Part shown: positions 56,339-64,000 of the stretch, one piece after another
Layout of the letters: the number at the start of each line of letters is the position of its first letter
Position numbering within the stretch: position 1 is the stretch's first letter
Assembly (NCBI GenBank): GCA_021018995.1
Contig: CM037589.1
Span: forward strand, 6,959,001 to 7,023,000
Origin: Chloranthus sessilifolius
Taxonomy: Eukaryota > Streptophyta > Magnoliopsida > Chloranthales > Chloranthaceae
Direction: 5' to 3'
Length of the DNA stretch: 64,000 nt
Translations under genes and position numbers: made by a program
The notes under the pieces: model-generated
Told to the model about the DNA's origin: nothing
The model's input: only the letters and a program-made list of their open reading frames with translations
The model's database searches: none

Positions 56339-56450
56339 TAGGGATTTATGTCTTGTGTTGTCCCGAATGTGCTTATTTGGGGGTTGCATGTCCCTCTGTT
56401 ATTAGTCTTGTGTTCTGTTCTAAGAGGCCCGGACACTCAGTTTATCAAAA
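56339..56450 (+). mobile_element. tRNA-derived SINE, family 1, 3' fragment
   Basis: GGGATTTATGTCTTGTGTTG ... CTAAGAGGCCCGGACACTC and TTTATCAAAA match the body and 3' end of the copies at 7941, 10141 and 45613; the tRNA-like head is missing. Confidence 0.6.
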
Positions 56451-56699
56451 TATATATATATATCTCTATTAAAAAGAATATGAAAAAAGGCTTTCATTAT
56501 ATCTGCAAATCCATGTAAGGGAACCCCAAAAGAATGGGATATAGCGAGTGGCAAAGCTCTATCAGTGTTGAATCGGGATCCATTGCATTGTTGGGGCTGT
56601 CAAAGCCGATTTACGATGAGCCCTAGTGCGAAGACCCATTAAATCTCAAATTCATATTGAGTACCATTCTAAAACTGTAATCTCGACCGGCCAAAAAGC

Positions 56700-56950
56700 T
56701 AATCTCTCCATTGACTATTTTGAATCAAATAGAGAGCATTTTTCGCCCCAATCTAAATGGATCTTGAGGTCATGGCGGTGCCATAATAGGGTCAGTTTTT
56801 TGGTTGTGTGGCACGCATAATTTTAGGGTTACTAATTTGAGTGTGTCATGTGGAATCAAAAGACTGACAGTCTAATACAACTCTAGTGATTTCAAGAAAG
56901 ATCGATGTTGTGGAAGTTGGGGTGAGATTACAATTTATACCCATTCATAT
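56700..56950. repeat. Single decayed unit of the ~300-bp palindromic family
   Basis: GGATCTTGAGGTCATGG, GTGTGTCATGTGGAATCAAAA and GACTGACAGTC correspond to the unit amplified at 41.0-43.5 kb. Confidence 0.5.
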
Positions 56951-57280
56951 TTTGTTCAACGAAAATAATAGCAAGGGTATTTTGGGAAATAGGTAAAAAA
57001 TTTAATAGAGGGACCTATTACTCGGAGCTTGCTACATAGTTTTTAATTTTCGTTTTGGCGAGGTGGGGCAACATCTCAGTAGGTCTGCTTAAGAATCTTT
57101 TGAGTGGGCTGGGGGTGGTTTCTGCGCCCATGACAGGCTATCATGGGTTGGTGGGTGGGTGCTCTCTCTCTCTCCTTTCATTTGGTTGCCTTTACAGCTC
57201 CCACTGCTGCTGTATTGTGAGGCTATTTAAACATCTATACGCACCAACACTTAGATTGATGACTACTAGTATTGTAGCAA

Positions 57281-57283
<3 letters not shown>

Positions 57284-57321
<38 letters not shown>
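57284..57321. repeat. (TA)n microsatellite
   Basis: About 19 TA units; the open frame 57055-57498 across it (IYIYIY run) is not a gene. Confidence 0.9.
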
Positions 57322-57325
<4 letters not shown>

Positions 57326-57589
57326 ATGCATTCGGGCATAGAAATATTTTTACGCCAATTGGTATAGGCGCGATATGTAATGCCTTTTTTTGTAAAGTGA
57401 TGGGTGGTATGGTGCTTACTTTAATAATTAGGATTAAACTTTTAAAATATTTTAAAAATTATATTCCCTTTCAGCCATCATTCTTGACTTTCTTATAAAC
57501 TTTTTTAAAGCATTTTTTTTTTCTCTCTTTTTTTAAAAAAGTATCAGACTTATTTTTTCAATTATATTTTATTGCAAAAATTTGAGCGC

Positions 57590-57768
57590 AGTGAAGCGTT
57601 GGCACCCCAATAGCGAGGCGCTAGCACCCCGACGGCAAAGCGATGACACTCTGGTGTCGTGGTGCCAACGCCTCTATATCAAGGTGTCAGTGCTTCGCTA
57701 AAAAGAAAGGGACATCGGTGCCTCGTTTCAGGGGTGCTAACGCCCTATATTGAGATGTCGATGCTTTG

Positions 57769-57838
<70 letters not shown>

Positions 57839-58070
57839 GCGCTTCGCTAATATTTTTTTTTTATCGAAGCATCAGCACTTTAATATAGAGGCGTCGATAC
57901 CTCTTATTTTTTGAAGTGAAGCACCGGCATCTTGATATAGAGGCGCCGACACCCTGGAGCCGGCACTTTGGTACCAAGGTGTGTCAAGGTGCTAGCTCCT
58001 TTCTATCGGAGTGTCGACGCTTCATTGTCAAGGTGCTAGCGCTTAGCTACCGAGCGTTCATATTTTTTAA
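57590..58070. repeat. Degenerate GGCGCCGACACC minisatellite, split by a long (TA)n
   Basis: Words such as GTTGGCACCCC, AGGCGCTAGCACC, GAGGCGCCGACACC and AAGGTGCTAGCG recur every ~20-25 bp, linked by TATATCAAGG or TATAGAGG. A (TA)n tract at about 57771-57836 interrupts them. The flank TTCATATTTTTTAAATAAAATA matches the ends of the units at 51.9 and 52.4 kb. Confidence 0.75.
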
Positions 58071-58325
58071 ATAAAATATACCTGAAAAAGTAACTTTGAG
58101 AGTTTTATGAAAAAGTAGAGAGAAGAAAGAGAAACGAGACTTTGAAAAAGTCGAGAGTGACGGTTGGAAGACTATTTAACCTTTAAAATACTTTAAAAGT
58201 GTAACTTTAGTTAGTAAAGTGGTTCCCATGCCACCCATCACTTCACAAAAAAGGTACTACGTGTGACGCTCATATCAATTGGCGTAAAGATATCTCTACG
58301 TCCGGGGCGTATATCCCTAGTCTTC

Positions 58326-58379
<54 letters not shown>

Positions 58380-58380
58380 T
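58326..58380. repeat. Compound (AT)n(GT)n(GA)n microsatellite
   Basis: Three dinucleotide runs follow one another directly. Confidence 0.9.
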
Positions 58381-59800
58381 CTGGATCTGCAAATTCATTT
58401 TAGGGCATAAGGCTTCAAAGATATTCAGGTAGCGGTGTTTGATCCATCCAAATCATCAAAGCTCATTTTTTTTTTAAATATGAAGTGAGCCCAATAGTCA
58501 CTCATGGAAAGTTTAAATTATTTCATTGTTGTACTTTAAGTCCACATTAAATATCTATAGTTTTGATGATAAAAATATGATGGTTATTATTTTATTTTTA
58601 TTTTTATTAAAAATTTGTTATTATGGGTAAGGGAGGTTGGGGTCCTCTTCCTTTATTAAAAATGAGCATTAAGGCTAAGTTTTTACTGTGAAGATTAAAT
58701 CTTTCCTAAGAGAGTGGACCCTATTGGGAATTGACGACGTCCACCTAATACGAGGTTTGTGGGAAGCGCCTCCCTACTTTCAAGGTGTGCTTAGACCAAG
58801 GGCCAGAACATTTTGTTTCTGGACTTGACTTTCCTGACCTTCGTTTAAACACCAATTTGGTGTTTATTATTTTTTATAATTTTTATTTTAGAATGTGTTT
58901 AAATGATCTTATACCACTAATAACTTTGAGATGTGGGTGGATAATTTATAATGTCTAAGTGATAGATCATACATTGAAAGCTAATGTGCTCAAAAATCAC
59001 ACTCTTTGAGAGATTTTTAATTATTTGATTTGTACACTCTAATATCAGCCGTTATTATTTCTTAATGGTTGATATTAAATTCCACCTAATAAATGGTTTA
59101 CATCCACCTATAGGCATGATTTTTTTGCCTACACATGTTTTAAAAACAGATTGACAATTGGACAATTGGACAATTTAGATTGTTCTCACGTGTATGCCAT
59201 TGTAGCATTGTATTATAACACACGTTAATGGTTTAAGATTGAATGCTTAAAATAATGGTGTAAGACCATTTACACAGTATTTAAATGTTGGTCACGGGTC
59301 ATTACTCTTTTGTTTATTTAATTCTTTGGAATAATGCCTCCTTAGGGACACTAAAAAACCAAAATAATGTTCCATCATCATTCATAATAGATTGTTTTTA
59401 TATATCCAATTCACGAGAACTCTATTAAGCTTATGCCATTGAATTTGACTTTTGATCTTACACCATTAGTGATTTATTATTATACATATGACAAACAATT
59501 TTTTATCAATCTAAATTAGCCCAATGGCAATCTTTCATTAAAACATTTCTTAGTTAAAGAATTATGCATATGAGTAACCGTAAACTATCCGGTGGTGAAC
59601 TTTAATATTAGTGGTATTATAGTGTACATACCGAATGGTGCAAATCTTCAAGAAGTGTGATTTCTTGGCTCATCGCCCTTCGCTGTATGATCTCACACTT
59701 TGACGATATCAATTACCCACATCTTAAATAATTAAATATTGATTAAATGATTAGTAAGTCAAGTAAGTTTGTTGAAGTTTAGTCTCCCAGGATGTATTTA
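58381..59800. repeat. AT-rich DNA with two copies of a dispersed MITE-like repeat
   Basis: 58830-59300 and 59560-59730 carry GTGTGATTTCTTGGCTC, TAATATCAGCCGTTATT and AAATGATCTTATACC phrases of the family at 9795-10010 and 14230-14480. No gene. Confidence 0.45.
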
Positions 59801-60134
59801 TAGTCTTGTCTCTTCTCTTATAAAATCTTGATCCGCCACTCATTGCCAATTGATTTCGAGCTGAATGCCCAAATTTTTTACTTATATTTTTATACGGAGG
59901 TTAGGTATCTATATTCAAAGTACAAGGCAGAAGATGGCATTTCTTGATGTGTGGTACCAGTGGTCTACATGATTAACCACTACATTATTTTTATATTAAG
60001 CGAAAGAGAAGGGTGTCGTTAACTACGTTTATCTTTTAATGATTCATGAAGCTAAAGAAGAGCCCTTTTACCCAACAATCTTATCAACAGTTGACTTTTA
60101 TGTGTCAGGGCCCTTGAAAATATGTGAAAGTTAA

Positions 60135-60425
60135 GTCTTGAGCATGGTGACATATTACGTTTTCGGCAACATTTCGGTAGGGGGTATTTCGGTTTATTTC
60201 GGATAAATTTCGAGAAAAATTCGAAAAGTTTTAAAAAAATTTTGGGGAATACAAAACATATTAAATATATAATATATTTAAACTTTATAAAAAACTTATT
60301 TATTATCTAAAAATTAATAAAAATTTATTAATTTTGTTAAATTTCGTTAATTTTGTGAAATTTGGCCGAAAGTTTTGCCTGACCTGTTTCGGTAAATTTT
60401 GAAGAAATTTGTCACTATGGTCTTT
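60135..60425. repeat. Dispersed 'GAAATTTC' repeat, copy 2
   Basis: TTTCGGCAACATTTCGG ... AAATTTGTCACTATGGT, related to 43940-44290. No coding. Confidence 0.6.
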
Positions 60426-61379
60426 GAGGTAAAACTTAGAAAAGGAAAAATGACAAAGAGGGTATAAAAGTCATAATTTTGATAATATGTTGACGTGGGT
60501 TGGAAGGGTTGAACTATTTAATAATGTGAATGGGTGATGTGGATGAGGTTCGTCGCGCATTTCTGCTTGTCTTTTTCAATGTTTCCATCAAACATTCGTT
60601 CCTCGACACTAAGAACTTTCCAATATTATTTTAAAGGTCGCACTTAGCCACCAAATTTCCTACAAGCCACGCCCAATCATGGTTTTGTGGTTAGATATGG
60701 TATTAGCTGCCTCACCCGTTCATTTGACCTTAGATCTCTGTTGACTTTTAGATCATGGAGACCCGCACGCATCTCAGGTCCGCCTTCCATGCTCAAAGTG
60801 GTCAAGTAGCGGCCCTGTTTAGTAACACTCCCACCTATTTGACTCTTGCCCGCTCCGCACTAGAGTTGATTTTAGTAGTGTGCCAAAGTGGGGCTTTTTG
60901 ACTCATATGCAAGCGATATTGTTCAATTTTTGAGTTAGGTCATCGCATTAGTTTTATTCCTGACATAGGTGTTACACACGTTAACGCGGCAATACATGAA
61001 ATAGGCGGTCACACCTCATAGCCCAAGCTGGAGCTGGCAGAGAGCATAAGGCGGCTACAGATGGGGTCCTAGCTACTGCCAAAACTGTTGAAACCCGCTC
61101 AGGGGCGAATAGACGGGACGCTGGTGTATACCCATCCGTCAAGTTTCCCAATGCAGCATTTTTCACCCTGCAGTTCTCTGCCAGCTCCCTACAGATTTAC
61201 CAAACACACTTCCAAACACACTTCCAGGCCACTTTGGTTTCCGCCGAGCAAGAGCAGCATGGAGCGTTGCCAAAGAAAGACAACAATCAAGGCATACCCA
61301 AATGGTTTTAACTAGTGCATGGACCTTAGACTTGCGTGGACTTTTAGATCTCAAAAATCCGTATGCGTATCATGTTGCA
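60426..61379. other. No gene recognised; less AT-rich island
   Basis: About 60650-61320 is clearly richer in G+C than its surroundings (GCGGCAATACATGAAATAGG, CCGCTCAGGGGCGAATAG). Short frames on both strands have no recognisable family. It could be an old gene or element remnant. Confidence 0.35.
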
Positions 61380-61387
61380 ACTACAAC

Positions 61388-62411
61388 TAGGGGTGTTATC
61401 GGGTCGGTTTTGAGGCAAAACTGAAACCAAACCGATAACTATCGATTTCTATTTTATGAAACCGAAACCGAACCGATAAGGTTCAAAATCGAAACTAAAC
61501 CGATAGTTATCGATTCGATCAGTACGGTCGGTTTTCGATTTCTAAACCTCAATTTTTTAAATTTTTTTTATTAGGAAGCCATTGCCAATTCATAACAGTC
61601 AAATCACTGAAGACTTTGTAGGTAGTTGCCTATATCGTTAATTCGCTATTAACCATCCAAAAGTAGATGATTGATCAGATGGCTAAAATCATTTTCAAGA
61701 AATTAATGCACCTATCGGACAATCCAGATCAATGGGCAGATGCACCGATTATTAGTTTACACTGGTAGGTCTTGACGATATGAATTCAAACAGTATTATA
61801 GTCCACTCATCCACAGGTAGACCGTAATCATCTAATTGCATGTCAAATTTTAGACAGTTGATTATAAAATTTTCAACCATCCGTTTAACAATCCTCTGAT
61901 CTGTGAAATGTCGAACATTTTTCAAATGCATGATATGGGTTGCCAACATGCATTGTCTAGATTAACCAGATTCATGATGCATGACCCTTCATAGCTATTT
62001 CATATTTTCATTATATTACAATTTGTATATATATTCAGATTTTTTTGCATAAAGAGAGAAAACAGAAATTTAAAAAAAGAACCTAAATGATTGAAACATA
62101 TTTTATACAAACTAATTCAGAAGGCAATGCATGAACAAGATTCATCTAAATACATGCATGCAGATAATAAAAAAATCATATCCAGATCCCAATAACTTTA
62201 CAGAACCTCAATCTCAGGCATGCACCACTATCGGTTCTTATCGGTTCGGCTTCGATTTTTTAACATTAAAACTGAAACCGAACCAATAACTATCGATTTT
62301 TATTTTTTGAAACCGAAACCGAACCGATATGTCCTAAAATCGAAACCTAATTGAAATTCAGGTCAGTTTCGGTCGGTTTGGTCAGCGAGGGTCGGTTTCT
62401 GCACAGCCCTA
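61388..62411. mobile_element. Non-autonomous hAT element, 1024 bp
   Basis: Left TAGGGGTGTTATCGGGTCGG, right GGTCGGTTTCTGCACAGCCCTA, perfect 8-bp duplication ACTACAAC (61380-61387, 62412-62419). About 290 bp of the left and 190 bp of the right end match 46812-50270; the middles differ. No transposase. Confidence 0.9.
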
Positions 62412-62499
62412 ACTACAACACATGCAGTGCACCAGTGGACGGCTCAGGCACCTAATCCCGGCCCGAAGAGCCCGTAAGTTAAGGGTACAATAATAATTT

Positions 62500-62820
62500 C
62501 ACTTTCTATTATGATTGCCCTAATTACAGGGTATATAAGGTCTTTTTCGAGTGGCTGCTCTTGTAATGTAATTTGAAACTCTTGAGAAGAGTGAAACCTG
62601 GTGAATCCTTGGACTTAAGCACCATTGCCAAATCACGTAAAATCGATGTGCTTTCTTTGTGTAATTGATTTGCGTTCTTCATCTTTCTCCCTTTCTTTCT
62701 CAAAATGAGTGCTTTCTTTGTGTAATTGATTTGCATTCTTCATCTTTCTCCCTTTCTTTCTCAAAATGAGTACTTGTGGATGTATAGCCTTTCGCTTTCG
62801 TGTTGAAAGCGAACGACGAT
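62500..62820 (+). repeat. 61-bp tandem duplication in an LTR-like fragment
   Basis: 62648-62708 and 62709-62769 are near-identical (GTGCTTTCTTTGTGTAATTG ... CTCAAAATGA). The upstream phrase GAATCCTTGGACTTAAGC resembles the 3' part of a Copia LTR, but no borders were found. Confidence 0.6.
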
Positions 62821-64000
62821 ACAATTGAATTTATGAGAGATTTTCAAATGAAGGTGTGTTTTGGTCTGTGCTATTGTAGAGCAGGTCTTATCTGCTCTGG
62901 CCGAGAACTCGTTTTATCGCTTAAAACAAATCTCCGCTAAAATAAATGGGGCTGGGAGCTGCTATATCAAAAGTGCTTTGTGCTTAATAACTCTCTGCCA
63001 TGCATAGTCAAAGAGCCACTCTTTGATCGTGAAGAGCTAATCCAAATGCAGCATCAGATCTTCTAAATCTATTAGCATGCAGTGACAACCATGAGCATCA
63101 ATAAGAGTAGATGCTGGTCTCTGCCTGCTTTATGTCGGAGCAGTTTTATCACTTAAAACATCTCCTTACAAGAGTAAATGGAGTGTGGAACTATGTTACC
63201 AAACCTAAAAGTTGTTTCCTGTTAGAGCAAAAGAGCAAACCCAAACGCAGCCAAGTGAACCCATCAGTCTGCAATTCTATGTACATGGACCTGATTCATC
63301 TAGAATTAGTATTAGCTGCGAAAACCGTGCATGAGAGGTGCATAGGTTTAGAGGTGCAAAATCGTTTTTCAATGCTTTGACCCTTTTTGACGGAAGGAGA
63401 CCTAATTATAGAAACTTTTTTAATAAATCCTTTGAGTTGCACCCCGAGAGCTGATTAGTATGATTATCATCTCGGCAAGCCTCGAGATGCAAAAAATATC
63501 ACCTGAGACGTATCGGGTGATATTTAAAACCATGCCTAAGGCAGAGGCACGACTGCAGGAGCAAGCTCTCCCCGAGCTTTAGGACTGATGGAAGTTGGAG
63601 ATTTGACATGTAAAGTCATATCTGGATTGACAAAATATGAGTGCCCTTTTTAAAGAAAATAGGCCATGAGTGTCCCACTTGTAAATCACTTGGAGCAAGG
63701 GTGGGGCAATCCGAGTCATACAAAAGGTATCCTCATATTGGAGCTGCCCTCTCAACAATATACTCTTACATAAGTAATTGTACTTAATTATTTTTAATAA
63801 TTGATATTAAAGTGCACCATAATATTGGATGGTTCTACTCCTCTAATTGCAAGTGCAACTGATGATCTATCAATTGGACTGCTTGGAAGATTTATTATTA
63901 TTTTTTTATAACTTAGGGCATCCTAAGTTTAGGCTTGGACTAATTCCTAAGAGATGCTCTCTCCCTCACACTCACACTATGGCACTAAGTACTTCACGGA
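62821..64000. other. No gene recognised
   Basis: AT-rich intergenic DNA. A short frame at 63111-63380 (+) has no recognisable family and no codon signal I would trust. Near 63490-63525, ACGTATCGGGTGATA is another scrap of the TATCGG repeat. Confidence 0.35.

Noticed and set aside
57055-57498. 147-residue open frame
   Set aside because: Half of it is (TA)n translated as IYIYIY, with no ATG at its start and no recognisable domain.

Overview
This window is nuclear DNA from a flowering plant, most likely a repeat-rich, woody, non-grass genome; the species cannot be named from the sequence alone. The evidence is two intact Dof-type (C2C2) transcription factor genes, a family found only in green plants. 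There are also plant LTR types (Tekay/Del-like, Tat/Ogre-like, Copia), plant Mutator (MuDR) sequence with a Ulp1-type partner gene, CACTA, hAT and PIF/Harbinger MITEs, and tRNA-derived SINEs. The DNA is strongly AT-rich outside the two genes.

Layout. 1-3.8 kb: upstream region of the first Dof gene, with simple repeats. 3.84-5.01 kb (+): a two-exon Dof gene of the DOF1.4 type. 5-17.6 kb: a graveyard of small elements (SINEs, a microsatellite-flanked MITE, PIF and CACTA MITEs, two 594-bp long-inverted-repeat elements, a 5'-truncated LINE). 17.6-19.2 kb: a Tat/Ogre-like solo LTR next to a decayed C2H2 zinc-finger gene fragment. 21.2-28.9 kb: a nested stack, with an outer long LTR carrying two more solo LTRs, one of which holds a hAT MITE. 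28.9-31.8 kb: CACTA, microsatellite-flanked and hAT MITEs between two direct copies of a ~200-bp segment. 31.8-40 kb: a large decayed Mutator-like element with a MuDR transposase gene (+) and a convergent DUF1985/Ulp1-protease gene (-). Six arrays of one ATCGAT-rich minisatellite fill its flanks, the gap between its genes and three of its introns. 41-43.5 kb: about seven tandem copies of a ~300-bp quasi-palindromic unit. 46.8-51.2 kb: a hAT element split by a solo LTR, then a Copia-like LTR. 51.5-52.5 kb: a tandem ~500-bp duplication. 53.8-54.7 kb (+): the second Dof gene. 55-64 kb: microsatellites, a degenerate GGCGCC-type repeat, a hAT element with perfect target duplications, and unrecognised AT-rich DNA.

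The working host content is the two Dof genes, which belong to different Dof subgroups and are nuclear DNA-binding regulators of AAAG-type promoter sites. Everything else is mobile or repeat-derived.

The most interesting signal is the minisatellite system of the Ulp1-bearing Mutator element. Its noncoding-only placement recalls the motif arrays that VANC-type anti-silencing proteins recognise in Arabidopsis VANDAL elements. Next are the different self-complementary 8-16-mers amplified in the LTRs here, at a matching position in the three Tekay-like ones. All coordinates and motifs were read by eye; no database search was possible.
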